From Chryseobacterium carnipullorum (GTDB lineage: Bacteria > Bacteroidota > Bacteroidia > Flavobacteriales > Weeksellaceae), in contig NZ_FRCD01000016.1 of NCBI RefSeq assembly GCF_900142785.1, forward strand, positions 85,949-149,948: 64,000 bases of DNA, written 5' to 3'. The notes beneath the pieces were generated by a model. The model was not told the origin of the DNA and ran no database searches. It worked only from the letters and a program-made list of their open reading frames with translations. Each line of letters starts with the position of its first letter. Within the stretch, counting starts at the first letter, position 1. Positions 28,701 to 36,510 of this stretch are shown here, piece by piece. A program made the position numbers and the translations under genes.

Positions 28701-28761
28701 CCTTTCCATGATCATATCCGATAAAAGGAATGCTAAATACTTGTTTTTTTGTTGTTGCCAT
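25693..28761 (-). CDS. traG: VirB4/TraG-type conjugation ATPase with an internal DnaJ J-domain
   Basis: A 1022-aa ATPase that powers the mating channel. It has Walker A FVLGPSGSGKSFLMNNI (431-438), Walker B RKALIIEEAWKAI (about 794-800) and the downstream VVVTQELDDIIGN (about 827-839). Between the Walker motifs, at about residues 580-645, lies a complete J-domain: helix I TYYDILGISFDASSDEIKEA, helix II with the catalytic loop FYHPDKN (HPD at 609-611), and helix III FYKVYEAYDTLNDEERRKIY. I recall family members of about 800-850 aa, so the length fits an insertion. The frame is unbroken on both sides. TraF lies just upstream. Confidence 0.88.
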   Translation of the reverse strand: MATTKKQVFSIPFIGYDHGKDFNWDFDVLFGQYGNPIIGIKIKNIVEQYSADPDSYLNFHTVLNQVVSIIGEGRIVQKLDIFSKKRYTAEQSNQFLQQKYSEHFDGRLFKTIETVLFFTDIIDDKLKKKTKHYHFSDKSYKELRDKCQKVLMLLKQNNCEPEFLFEKDFEYYISGVLSMQFSESPTFDNIKSTNEFLQIGNRFVKNISYVDVENIDLPSEIEPYSVLGGNGAAAETAVDNFSFINELEDYETIVYNQIITIPLQAQQQRELDKKKKKHEGAANNSPSNAIIADEIQTLLHNIAIDGQLVVNAHFSILFSAQTLEKMENIQSMIENKLFTKGIIVSKNAYNQLELFRSAIPGNGTELREYDLFMTTSEAALCFFFKESYPVNEESNFYLRFTDRQGVPLKVDPSDLPMKTGKINNRNKFVLGPSGSGKSFLMNNIIEQYLTYNYDVVIVDTGDSYSGTCKYKGGRYIQYTEEKPITMNPFLMDKKEFNIEKIEFLTNLIFLIWQGPDSSMSSAQKSILDNVLLSYYHGYFNSGTQWYENKTSEELIQYLGKYNIYEEDLFSESENESKGQHTYYDILGISFDASSDEIKEAGRKLLKFYHPDKNINNPEYESENFYKVYEAYDTLNDEERRKIYNETQLILIKSNDIIRQPRSAEEWNESFRKAIIRKIKELEEKLIVTELSFNGFYDYCDQFLPIYLNNKKHNIIEKEFNLRTFLFVLKDFYKGGRYGTTLNESADNTLFEESFIVFEIDNVKDNPKLFPIVTLIIMDTFIQKMRLRKDRRKALIIEEAWKAIASKLMGGYILYLYKTVRKFWGEAVVVTQELDDIIGNAVVKDSIINNSDTFILLDQTKFKDNFDKIASLLSLNKVERNKIFTINNLNNKFGRSRFKEFYLKRGSKGEVYGNEVSLEQYLTYTTEKPEKSAVEYYVHQYGDYDEALRRIVGDLKTFGDSLENLVSLVNLYQNPLDDKINSFYRMMKKEHKGMNVFKVISQELEERNISFSEFINKQQYEKI

Positions 28762-29047
28762 TCTTTAAAAGTTTATTACTGTCTAACCTTTTTGGAAAAA
28801 TTAAGATGTGATCGAAGTTTTTGGTTTTGTCATACAAACCATATTTGTCCTGTCTTCTGAAGATGAAATAAACTCCACCTGCGGTGACTGCAAGACCAAG
28901 TAAAGAGCCTAAGAGACCGAACTTTGAGAGTACCAATGCTGAAATGACTCCGCCTCCGATGACACCGACTGCGTAAAAGATGTATTTCCCTTTGAGTCCG
29001 AAGAATACAAGAGGCTTTTTCAGCCCCTTGTAGAGGTAGAATCCCAT
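28733..29047 (-). CDS. traF: Conjugative transfer protein TraF (VirB3-like)
   Basis: A 104-aa membrane protein of the TraF/DUF4133 family, starting at the Met at 29047 (MGFYLYKGLKKPLVFFGLKG), 1 nt after the TraE stop (TAACATG). A Met at 29056 is inside traE. Two membrane spans follow (YIFYAVGVIGGGVISALVL; LLGSLLGLAVTAGGVYFIF), and the tail is KYGLYDKTKNFDHILIFPKR. This is the VirB3-like partner of the VirB4 ATPase, whose gene it overlaps by 29 bp. Confidence 0.85.
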   Translation of the reverse strand: MGFYLYKGLKKPLVFFGLKGKYIFYAVGVIGGGVISALVLSKFGLLGSLLGLAVTAGGVYFIFRRQDKYGLYDKTKNFDHILIFPKRLDSNKLLKNGNNKKTSI

Positions 29048-29048
29048 G

Positions 29049-29372
29049 TTAGGCAAAGAATGCTGTTACGAATTCCGGAACTACAATCAAAAAGATCATT
29101 GCTCCTCCATAACCGAGGATTTCTTTATTGACATCCTGATCACCATTCGTCCACTTGTTATATACTCGAAGACCACCGATGAATCCGACCAAACCTCCTA
29201 CTGCTTTCAAGATCAGCTTAACAGGATCCCAATAATCTCTGATATCACTGGCCGCATTCGAGATTGCGGTTGCACCACCTTGAGCAAATGCGGGAGTTAT
29301 CGCCATAATGACCAAGGCTAGCGATAGAATTCTTTTTGCGGTCACGTTTTTTGTGAAAATATTTTTCATCAT
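29049..29372 (-). CDS. traE: Conjugative transfer protein TraE (VirB2-like)
   Basis: A 107-aa protein of the TraE/DUF4134 family, probably the VirB2-like pilin. A signal peptide (SLALVIMAITPAFAQGG) precedes two hydrophobic helices (LILKAVGGLVGFIGGLRVY; GYGGAMIFLIVVPEFVTAFF). The conserved YNKWTNGDQDVNKEILGYGG stretch is typical. The start could be either of two adjacent Met codons (29372 or 29369). It opens the E-F-G-I-J-K-L-M-N block. Confidence 0.87.
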   Translation of the reverse strand: MMKNIFTKNVTAKRILSLALVIMAITPAFAQGGATAISNAASDIRDYWDPVKLILKAVGGLVGFIGGLRVYNKWTNGDQDVNKEILGYGGAMIFLIVVPEFVTAFFA

Positions 29373-29493
29373 AATTCAAAAATTTTATAAAGGGTTAATA
29401 TTGTTGGAATTTTAAATTTATGGCATAACTTAAGCTGCATCGAATTATTAATTCATTGTTTATCAGATTGTTAAATGTTTATTTTAATTGAAG

Positions 29494-30087
29494 CTACATG
29501 ATGGATTGGTATGTTTTGTATCCATTTTGATTAGCCACCAGTTGAACCATTGTTTCAGAAAGATTGAGCATTTTTTTCCATTCTTTTATTCTAGAATTTT
29601 CTTTATCAATGTCGACTGAAATTTGGCTTTGTTGAGTCATCTCGCTACGCTCTGGGCTTTCTTTTTCGATTGGTGTTTTTTCGTTCTGCTCAACATAAGC
29701 ATCGTTAAAATCGGTTTTTTCAGGATATGGTTGGTTTTCATTTTCTGTGGACTCCGTTATGGATGGATTATCGGGTTCATCCAAATCTTGCTCAGATTCA
29801 AATTGTTCTCTCAAATATTCTAAATCTTGCCTTTCATCTTTTCCTTCACTCGCATCGGAAAGAATTTGATTTTTACTGAAGGATTTTGGTGTGTTAATAT
29901 TTTCAACATCTTCAATTCCTATATTTTGTGTTGAATCTTGATACTGCCCGGAAATTTCGGACAAAGAAAATTCGTCGGCTTCTTCTTTACAGGTTTCTTT
30001 TTCTTTCTTGAGAAACAGGTCGTATGCGATATTACCGGCATAATAGATCAGATAAACAGCCAATATGCAAAGTGAAATTTTTATCAT
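29494..30087 (-). CDS. Membrane-anchored acidic ICE protein
   Basis: A 197-aa protein with one N-terminal membrane span (ISLCILAVYLIYYAGNIAYD) and a long, acidic, probably disordered region (E/D/S/N-rich, residues 35-160). A conserved-looking C-terminal helix follows (IKEWKKMLNLSETMVQLVAN). It lies between the ParA-like gene and traE, the place of the traB-D genes of uncertain function in Bacteroidetes elements. Confidence 0.6.
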   Translation of the reverse strand: MIKISLCILAVYLIYYAGNIAYDLFLKKEKETCKEEADEFSLSEISGQYQDSTQNIGIEDVENINTPKSFSKNQILSDASEGKDERQDLEYLREQFESEQDLDEPDNPSITESTENENQPYPEKTDFNDAYVEQNEKTPIEKESPERSEMTQQSQISVDIDKENSRIKEWKKMLNLSETMVQLVANQNGYKTYQSIM

Positions 30088-30121
30088 TTTAATTGAAATT
30101 ATAAGGATTAAGTTTTTTATT

Positions 30122-30772
30122 TTAAAGGTTAATCTTCAATATTTCATTGATGTAATCAACCAATTCATTGAATGCATTTTTTACCGCATATTTTTGTTCG
30201 TAAGTCAATTTTCGGGTATCAATAGTTTGTAAACAGTTTCTTTTGAAAACAGGACTTTTCAGGAGTATTCCGTATCTTGTGATTTCGGTATCCATTCCTT
30301 CCTGATTCAAATATCTGTAGCCTTTATCGTACTTGGAACGGATGAAAATTCTTTCTGCCTGACTTTCCAGAAGCCCTAAAAAATTCACAAAAACCAAAGT
30401 CGATTTTGCAGATACATCGGAATATTCAAAAGGAATCACGATAAAGTCACTGTAAATCAACAAATCGCTGTATTTCGCATCGAGTGTTCCTGCCAAATCA
30501 AAGAGGTTAATTTCATCGCTTTCTTTCAATTCAATCAAAGTTTCAAAATCAGAAAATGGCTGTTCCTCTTCCTCGCCAATAGTTTCTACATTGTACAATT
30601 TTTGAATTTCCAAAATTTCATCTTCTTTCCATTTATGGTAGAATGATTTCTGGTAATCAAAATCGAAAACATTGATTTTCCTTTCTGAAATAGCGGAAAT
30701 ATAATTGGCAAAAGCGATGGCTAGTGTTGTTTTTCCGGTTCCTCCTTTTTGTGTGGCGAATGTGATTATCAT
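30122..30772 (-). CDS. traA: ParA/MinD-type ATPase (TraA-like)
   Basis: A 216-aa cytoplasmic ATPase with the deviant Walker A MIITFATQKGGTGKTTLAIA (residues 9-16), switch-like INVFDFDYQKSFYHKW and LFDLAGTLDAKYSDLL. ParA-type ATPases head many Bacteroidetes tra operons under the name TraA and may partition or recruit the ICE DNA. There is no ParB gene beside it. It starts 3 bp after the relaxase stop and the same strand continues. The symbol follows CTnDOT usage. Confidence 0.83.
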   Translation of the reverse strand: MIITFATQKGGTGKTTLAIAFANYISAISERKINVFDFDYQKSFYHKWKEDEILEIQKLYNVETIGEEEEQPFSDFETLIELKESDEINLFDLAGTLDAKYSDLLIYSDFIVIPFEYSDVSAKSTLVFVNFLGLLESQAERIFIRSKYDKGYRYLNQEGMDTEITRYGILLKSPVFKRNCLQTIDTRKLTYEQKYAVKNAFNELVDYINEILKINL

Positions 30773-30775
30773 AGC

Positions 30776-32254
30776 TTATCTTTTCTTTTTTCTTCGTTTT
30801 TTAAGTTCGTCTTCCGCAGGAACTTTAGAAGTTCCTGAACTCTTCATCAATTCAAACAGCATTTCATTTACGGCTTTACTAAACTCAGTTTTGTTCTTAT
30901 TTTCAGCGCGGTTTTCTGTCTGCATTTTGTTTGCGTTTGCTGGATTCACAAAATTTTGAAATTCCTTTTCGCCGATTAATGATTGAAGGTCCCCGATGTA
31001 ATGGAATCGTGTATGAACCGCATAAATTTTTCCATCTTCGCCTTTGGTTAATGAAATATTCTTATCATTATTTCGGGTATTATTTTTAATAAAATCCTTG
31101 ACTTCTAGCTGAACTTTCCGGTAGGTATCCAAATCTTTTTTTCCTCTGTTTTCAAACAGCATAAAATCTTTGATTTCTGTTTCCGGATATTTATTATTTA
31201 AAAATTTTAGCAAAATTATTTTTGATTCCTCATTCGGAATGTTGTAATCTTTCAAGATTTCAAAAAGCTTTTTATCTAATTTTTCGAAGGTGAATTCAAA
31301 CAAATCATTCATTTTCAAAATCTCACTTCCTTTATAAACGTTGCCTGTTTTGTGGTCGATTATGGTATAACCAAAAGGTTTGTTTTCTTCTTTATGATGA
31401 AAGACCATATCAATTCCGAAAACATCTTTCAGCTTTTTCTGAAGCTCACTTTCAAATTCTATTTTTGGTTTCCAATCATCTTTTTGTTTTTCATCCGGCA
31501 GCATTGATTGCTGTCGTCTTCTATCTTCCACTTTGAAAACCTTGTTGGAATAAATTTCCCTGTATTTGCTAACAATAGCTTTGATTTGTTTCGACCTATT
31601 GTCATTTTTATTGTTATTGAAAACGAGCTGATTTCCGTCAATGGTTTTCTGTTTTACTCCATTTTTCAGAATATCAAATGCGTTTTCATTTTGCTTATCT
31701 TTTATCAACTTAAAACCGTTTCTTTCGAGCAAAGTTTCCAATTGATGAATCGAACTGATTTTGTAATTCAGCAATTTTTCAAGTTCATCTCCCGATTTTA
31801 TTCCATATAATTTCTCTAAAGTTTTGCTTAAAGATTGTTGCGCTTTAAGCTTTTCATAGCTATCATTAATCTTTTTTCCTGTGTTTTTGTCAACTCTTGT
31901 TGAAACCATATGCACGTGATTATTATCTGTATCATTATGAAAAACCACAATAAAGGGCTGGTTTCCGTAACCCATTTCCTGCATAAAATCTTCCGCAACT
32001 TTTGTCAATTCATCTTTGCTGTGTTCCTGAAACTTAGTAGAAATCACAGCGTGAAATTGTGGTTTCTTTATTTTTTCACTTATAGAAATTGATTTAAAGT
32101 AATCTCGAACTTCCTGCTGCTTGCTGTTTTCATTAATGAACGATGGGAAATTTTTCATCATCATTAATTCTCCAATCCCTTTTTCTACCTTTTTATCGTT
32201 GTACTGTACCCCGTGAAAACTTGAGCTTGCGGAACCTAAAATCTTAACTATCAT
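30776..32254 (-). CDS. mobB: Mobilisation relaxase (MobB type)
   Basis: A 492-aa relaxase/mobilisation nuclease (PF03432-like) that should nick oriT. N-terminus MIVKILGSASSSFHGVQYND is typical of Bacteroidetes MobB. The HUH-type metal site is VVFHNDTDNNHVHMVSTRVD (about 103-122), with the first His followed by D-x-DN-x-HVH. The catalytic Tyr was not assigned. The C-terminal half is Lys/Asn-rich and may bind DNA; its end (DELKKRRKKKR) is very basic. It overlaps mobA by 11 bp. Confidence 0.87.
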   Translation of the reverse strand: MIVKILGSASSSFHGVQYNDKKVEKGIGELMMMKNFPSFINENSKQQEVRDYFKSISISEKIKKPQFHAVISTKFQEHSKDELTKVAEDFMQEMGYGNQPFIVVFHNDTDNNHVHMVSTRVDKNTGKKINDSYEKLKAQQSLSKTLEKLYGIKSGDELEKLLNYKISSIHQLETLLERNGFKLIKDKQNENAFDILKNGVKQKTIDGNQLVFNNNKNDNRSKQIKAIVSKYREIYSNKVFKVEDRRRQQSMLPDEKQKDDWKPKIEFESELQKKLKDVFGIDMVFHHKEENKPFGYTIIDHKTGNVYKGSEILKMNDLFEFTFEKLDKKLFEILKDYNIPNEESKIILLKFLNNKYPETEIKDFMLFENRGKKDLDTYRKVQLEVKDFIKNNTRNNDKNISLTKGEDGKIYAVHTRFHYIGDLQSLIGEKEFQNFVNPANANKMQTENRAENKNKTEFSKAVNEMLFELMKSSGTSKVPAEDELKKRRKKKR

Positions 32255-32618
32255 TTGCGATTAGTGAAAAGATTTTGATGAAAATTTCAATCTGCTTCTT
32301 TTTCAAATTTGCTACTTCATTTATGTGAATTGAAAAACTAGTGAGTTCCTTTTCGCTGATAAATTTTTGACCGTTCGCAATTTTCGCAACCTGATTGATG
32401 TTGTTTTCAATCTTTCCAAAGATGTTATCTTGTTTTTCAATGAACGCTAATACTTTTCTTCTCTCGTCATCTAAAATCCTATTCTCTACGGAGTCGATGA
32501 TTAAACTAGTTAAAGAAATTTGCTTTTTTAAACAGATTTTTTTCCAGTTTTCTTTTTGGATATTGGATATCCTTATTTTAATGGAATTTTTCTTCTCAAA
32601 ATCCTTCATATCCATCAT
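32244..32618 (-). CDS. mobA: Relaxosome accessory protein MobA (RHH-like)
   Basis: A 124-aa DNA-binding accessory protein upstream of and overlapping mobB. The N-terminal half has a ribbon-helix-helix look (NSIKIRISNIQKENWKKICL then ISLTSLIIDSVENRI), and the C-terminal half resembles the MobC/relaxosome family (NIFGKIENNINQVAKIAN). Starts at 32618, 32615 or 32609 are all possible; the upstream stop overlaps the first two (ATGATG). MobA directs the relaxase to oriT. Confidence 0.78.
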   Translation of the reverse strand: MMDMKDFEKKNSIKIRISNIQKENWKKICLKKQISLTSLIIDSVENRILDDERRKVLAFIEKQDNIFGKIENNINQVAKIANGQKFISEKELTSFSIHINEVANLKKKQIEIFIKIFSLIANDS

Positions 32619-33427
32619 TCAATTACATTCAGATAATTAATTGGAAAAGTGGTCATGCCCTTTATGGTACCGTTGAATTTTTCGATTTGATTTTTCCATA
32701 GAAGAAGATTGAAATCAACGTTCGTTAACGAAATAATACCCTGCTCTATACCTAAACTAATTCCATTTGAGTTTCCACTTACTAAAATATTGTTCAATGA
32801 GCCCACACTGCCATCCGACATAAAACCTAAATCCCGTAATGGTTTTGAAAGATTAAGTAGGGCGTAATTTGAAGTGATGGGCGTTGAACAAATTATACTA
32901 ACATCTAAATAGCCAATTGTTCCAATTCGCCTCGCATCAATTTGCCCGGTTATTCCAAGACCAGATGTTCCTAATCTATATATTTTAGTTGATAATGTAT
33001 GCTGGCGAGGATTTGTAGGAAAAGGAATATATGTGTTCCACGACGTTTGTTCAGAAATAGTATTAGCAGATAGTGTTTCGTCCAATATGATGAGCGCATC
33101 GTAATAATTAGGCTCCTTAAAAATCTGATTCCAATACTGGCCATTGAAAAAGTAGTAACCTTCTTCTACAATATGAATGACTTGCCCCAAAAGATTTGAC
33201 GCAGGTTGAGTCACATAAACAATGGCACCTTTTTGCAATACTGAATAAGTTTTATTCGCAAGTTGATCACCAGTGATTCTTGGGGGAATAATACCGTCAT
33301 AATGATCGATATCGTTTGGTTTTCCAACAACCTCAAAAGTAGACTCAGGAGATTGAGTATTGATACCGACCTGTCCCTCGATTGAAATAGCTATTAATAG
33401 TAACAAGAAATAAATGAATTTGCTCAT
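32615..33427 (-). CDS. Secreted surface-type protein heading the mob operon
   Basis: A 270-aa exported protein (signal peptide FIYFLLLLIAISIEG) beginning VGINTQSPESTFEVVGKPND, a pattern common at the start of flavobacterial surface or fibre-like proteins. A segment like GAIVYVTQPASNLLGQVIHI and YYFFNGQYWNQIF follows. The rest is beta-rich. Its stop overlaps the mobA start (ATGATG), so it is translated with the mobilisation genes. It may act in recipient contact or be cargo; no function is shown. Confidence 0.6.
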   Translation of the reverse strand: MSKFIYFLLLLIAISIEGQVGINTQSPESTFEVVGKPNDIDHYDGIIPPRITGDQLANKTYSVLQKGAIVYVTQPASNLLGQVIHIVEEGYYFFNGQYWNQIFKEPNYYDALIILDETLSANTISEQTSWNTYIPFPTNPRQHTLSTKIYRLGTSGLGITGQIDARRIGTIGYLDVSIICSTPITSNYALLNLSKPLRDLGFMSDGSVGSLNNILVSGNSNGISLGIEQGIISLTNVDFNLLLWKNQIEKFNGTIKGMTTFPINYLNVIE

Positions 33428-33645
33428 TGGTATTTTATTAAAATTTCTGAGACAAAATTGAGCGATAAAAACCTATAAAACAATAATAGTCAACACGTTT
33501 GGTTAAAAAACGAACAGCGTGGATTAGGATGGAAAAGTTGTAGATTAAAAAGGAATGATTAGGCTGAATCTAGAGTCTTATTCAAAATTTTGACAAAAAT
33601 AAAAACAAGTTCCGCAGTTTTTTTACCCCCTTTTTGCAAAAAAAG

Positions 33646-33703
33646 GCAAGATCGTCTTTGTAATACAACTTGAAAAGTTTGTACGTACAAAGACACATCT
33701 TGC
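33646..33703. promoter_or_regulatory. Long inverted repeat, candidate oriT
   Basis: GCAAGAT-CG-TCTTTGTA (33646-33662) is mirrored by TACAAAGA-CAC-ATCTTGC (33686-33703): 15 paired bases with a 2/3-nt internal bulge and a 23-bp centre. Overlapping its right arm is the 14-bp palindrome TTTGTACGTACAAA (33678-33691). It lies upstream of the mob operon, where oriT is expected. A regulator site is the alternative. Confidence 0.45.
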
Positions 33704-33760
33704 ATTTAAAAAGAGTTTGTTTTTCAGATTTCTGAAAAGGTAAATTATATCATTGATTAT

Positions 33761-33955
33761 TGCAATTTGTCCGGAGGGATGTTCTTAATGATAAGTAGTG
33801 ATGGTACATCTTCCCAAAATAAGGAAACCTTTTTTTCATCAGTGTGTGCAATTAATTGAGGTTGCGCAATATAATTTATAAAGAATTTCTCCACGGCCTA
33901 ATTTATCCAAATAGCTGTATTAATTTTACGCAGGTTTCTTTTGCAATTTGTCCGG
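33761..33955 (+). repeat. Direct repeat TGCAATTTGTCCGG, two copies
   Basis: Identical 14-mers at 33761-33774 and 33942-33955, 181 bp apart, which is about twice the roughly 90-bp spacing of the other motif in this region. Confidence 0.55.
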
Positions 33956-34345
33956 TATTACTAGCTTTAACAAAGTATTATTGTATAAATGATTAATACC
34001 TCCTAGGCGTATTGTACGCAGGTTTGTCTTACATGTGTATCTATTTTATTCAGATTTGATCTCGTGGAATTTTAACAGCGCTTGAAATATGACCTTACAT
34101 TTTTTTTACAACTACCTATATTCATTGTATACAGCTTTAGCTATTTCATTAGATTATAACATGTGCTTATCCCAAAGGTTTAATATAGTCTTAAATTATG
34201 GCAAGCAGCAACTTGTACTTATTATACACAGCTTTTTCTTTCACCTGTCTCAATTATACCCACATTAAATGTTGTGCTGTTTGATTGCTCCGACAGCACG
34301 TGGCATTATATTACGCAGTTGGTTGTATATATTTTACACAAGTTT
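33925..34345 (+). repeat. Six degenerate TTnTACrCAGnTTT motifs
   Basis: Related 13-15-mers at 33925 (TTTACGCAGGTTT), 34012 (TTGTACGCAGGTTT), 34124 (ATTGTATACAGCTTT), 34221 (ATTATACACAGCTTT), 34308 (ATATTACGCAGTTGG) and 34331 (ATTTTACACAAGTTT). Spacings are 87, 112, 97, 87 and 23 bp. Their role is unknown; they may be decayed tandem units or protein-binding sites beside oriT. Confidence 0.4.
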
Positions 34346-34532
34346 ATACTATAAAGTTAATAACGAAGGTTGTACCTGATCACTCTTTATCCATTATTTT
34401 TTGTCTAACAAGCACATTTACAAACTAATCATTTCTTAATTCTTTGACGCTGTGGAGATAAACTATTAATTAACTTCAAAAAAGTTGTTTGCAAACGGTT
34501 TTGCATAAAAGTTAGAATATAATGTCCTTATT

Positions 34533-35129
34533 TTATTCACTATAGGGGACCAAATGTAAACCCATTTCTCGAAATTCAACTGAATACTCTCTTTTGACAA
34601 TCTTAAACAAATGAGTTTTATATATAAATTCTAAATTCTCCAATATTTCACTATCACTGAAATTTAAAATATCTCCAACCAATAATTCTCTACCACACAC
34701 CAATGGTTGAACGTCAGCAAACTCATCGTTGCTTTTATCAAAATACAAGTAAAACATGAATGAATTTTTTAAATTTTCCGTCTCATTATTTTCAAAAGGA
34801 TTTTCCTTATTATTTATTATTTCTAAATAATAATCATTCCAACGTCTAACTATGAATTCAGTTGTACTTCTTAATTTTATAATGGCTAATAAGAATTCCC
34901 CGGCATTTTTTCTGTAAACATTATCATTTTCTAATTGCAAAACGTTTTGAATTTCTGAAAGAAAATTTCTAAGATCTTGCTTTAGTATTTTTACTTTATA
35001 ATCCTGAATTGATTTAAAAATTGAAAAATAACTTTCTGCTGTGTCTTTTTCAGTGCCAATGTAATTAACATACACTCTTATTGTAGACAAAATAAAATCT
35101 TTCAAATCAAACTGTTGATCATCTTTCAT
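34533..35129 (-). CDS. Hypothetical protein, first cargo gene
   Basis: A 198-aa soluble, helical, acidic protein (MKDDQQFDLKDFILSTIRVY) with no signal peptide and no motif I recognise. It is the leftmost gene of the cargo region; the first 15-bp array repeat lies on its 5' side. Unlike most other cargo genes there is no such repeat past its 3' end, so it may mark the junction with the ICE backbone. Confidence 0.6.
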   Translation of the reverse strand: MKDDQQFDLKDFILSTIRVYVNYIGTEKDTAESYFSIFKSIQDYKVKILKQDLRNFLSEIQNVLQLENDNVYRKNAGEFLLAIIKLRSTTEFIVRRWNDYYLEIINNKENPFENNETENLKNSFMFYLYFDKSNDEFADVQPLVCGRELLVGDILNFSDSEILENLEFIYKTHLFKIVKREYSVEFREMGLHLVPYSE

Positions 35130-35245
35130 AAAAAATATTTTAATTAAAATTACTCAAATAAAGCTTCAAATATAAATTTAAAGATAGCAACTGTTTCCTT
35201 ACTAAACTTTTAGTAGTTCATCAATCAAAAACTATTTTAAAAATT

Positions 35246-35260
35246 ATCGTTTTTTGAGAT
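35246..35260 (+). repeat. Array repeat R1
   Basis: ATCGTTTTTTGAGAT, a perfect copy of the 15-bp array core. It lies 68 bp past the 3' end of the minus-strand gene at 35328. Confidence 0.8.
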
Positions 35261-35327
35261 CTCGAATTTGAAGCAATTTCATATTACTCATAGTATTATT
35301 TATGCTTTAATTGGACGAAATATTTTA

Positions 35328-35777
35328 TTAATAAGAACTTTCTGTATATTCCCATTTTTTGTATAGGTCGTTATACTTATAGTGTCCTATTTTACTTCCT
35401 CTTGCATCAAATACGTCATAGCGCTTATACAAATCATTCCATTTTTTAGAACCAGTTTGATCACCGTTTGAGTTGTATTTGTCAGTCCTGTTGTAAAGGT
35501 TATTTTGCTTTTCATAACCTTGTTGGTTTCCATTTTGGTCGTATGTTTCCTTTCTGTTATAAAGGTCATTTTGCTTTTCATACTTAATCATATTTCCATT
35601 AGCGTCAAAATACTCAATTCTGTTGTATAGAGTATTTTCTTTTGCATAACCTATCATATTACCTCGTGAGTCAAAAAACTCTGTCCGTTCGTAAAGACTG
35701 TTATACTTTTGTGCTGTTTGTGCTTTTACAGCAACTATCGTCAAGGTTATGACGAATAAGAGAATTATTTTTTTCAT
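35328..35777 (-). CDS. Secreted protein with 22-residue tandem repeats
   Basis: A 149-aa exported protein (signal peptide IILLFVITLTIVAVKAQ). The mature part is five full and one partial 22-residue repeats of the form N-x-LYxRxExxDxxGNxxGYxKx, for example NTLYNRIEYFDANGNMIKYE. The repeats begin at about residue 26 and run to the C-terminus. They recall YD or MORN-type beta repeats; I cannot name the family. It is a module on its own between R1 and R2. Confidence 0.75.
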   Translation of the reverse strand: MKKIILLFVITLTIVAVKAQTAQKYNSLYERTEFFDSRGNMIGYAKENTLYNRIEYFDANGNMIKYEKQNDLYNRKETYDQNGNQQGYEKQNNLYNRTDKYNSNGDQTGSKKWNDLYKRYDVFDARGSKIGHYKYNDLYKKWEYTESSY

Positions 35778-35902
35778 TTTATTAAAATTTATTTTATTGC
35801 TTACTCTATTCGGTTTTCAGCCTTCCAAGGTGTATGTTTTTGTTCTGCCCAAAACAATTAATCGAAAAAAAATATGAACATATTTAACATGATAATTTTT
35901 TC

Positions 35903-35917
35903 ATCGTTTTTTGAGAC
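35903..35917 (+). repeat. Array repeat R2
   Basis: ATCGTTTTTTGAGAC, matching the core with C as last base. Its last base is also part of the stop codon (TAG on the minus strand) of the small frame at 35917. Confidence 0.8.
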
Positions 35918-36153
35918 TAAATATAAGTCTGATTAAAATTATTATTCAAGTCCTCAGGTATTGCTAGATCTTCTATCATTTCCTTTCTATCGCAGTTTTT
36001 ACCATAAAAGATTGAATCAATAATTTTTATCAAACTAATACTATTATCGTGATCAAAAATTGGTGGAGATATTGCTTTTGAAATCTGAGAAGTACCAGGA
36101 AGAATAGCTTGCAAAATATCACATGATTTAAACAAAATTGTGATGCATTCCAA
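35917..36153 (-). CDS. Short hypothetical frame ending in repeat R2
   Basis: A 78-aa frame (MECITILFKSCDILQAILPG) of unknown function. The stop codon begins at the last base of repeat R2, so the reading frame may be the front of a longer gene cut by the junction, or simply a small module gene. No signal peptide is evident; the N-terminus is moderately hydrophobic. The coding quality is intermediate. Confidence 0.4.
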   Translation of the reverse strand: MECITILFKSCDILQAILPGTSQISKAISPPIFDHDNSISLIKIIDSIFYGKNCDRKEMIEDLAIPEDLNNNFNQTYI

Positions 36154-36510
36154 CAGTAATTTCTCTTTAAAATATTTAAGTTTCCGGCTACTTTTCCTTT
36201 AGTGATAAAATTTTGCTTTAGATCGCTTAAAAGTGTCGGACAAAATGTTTGGAATTATTGTTGTGCGAGTAAATTATCTCACAAAAGTCGGACTCGATCG
36301 AATGATCACATTAAAATTTCTCAATAAAAAACCTCCAGCTTTCTCAAGAGATTTTGCGGGTAGGATTTTATAAATGTTAGCCACAGTTTAATTTTAAAAA
36401 TAAAATCATTTAGATTTTTTTAGTATTATTAAGTTTAGAAAATTTAGAGATTTGTTAAAATAAAAATTAAATTTTATCGAAGTTAATAACAAAATATTAA
36501 AATCAAAAAA
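36154..36510. other. Intergenic, weak repeated GTCGGAC
   Basis: AT-rich sequence upstream of two divergent genes, so it should hold both promoters. The only structure I see is AAAAGTGTCGGAC near 36228 and CAAAAGTCGGACTCG near 36283, which share a GTCGGAC-like core. Confidence 0.35.

Larger units (their letters stand above)
33428..34532. other. 1.1-kb non-coding region: oriT candidate and spaced motifs
   Basis: No plausible gene is found upstream of the mobilisation genes. The left part carries the inverted repeat at 33646-33703. The remainder, 33760-34345, holds degenerate motifs recurring at about 90-110 bp (see the separate entries). It is AT-rich and separates the ICE backbone from the cargo. 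These properties fit a transfer-origin region. Confidence 0.5.
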
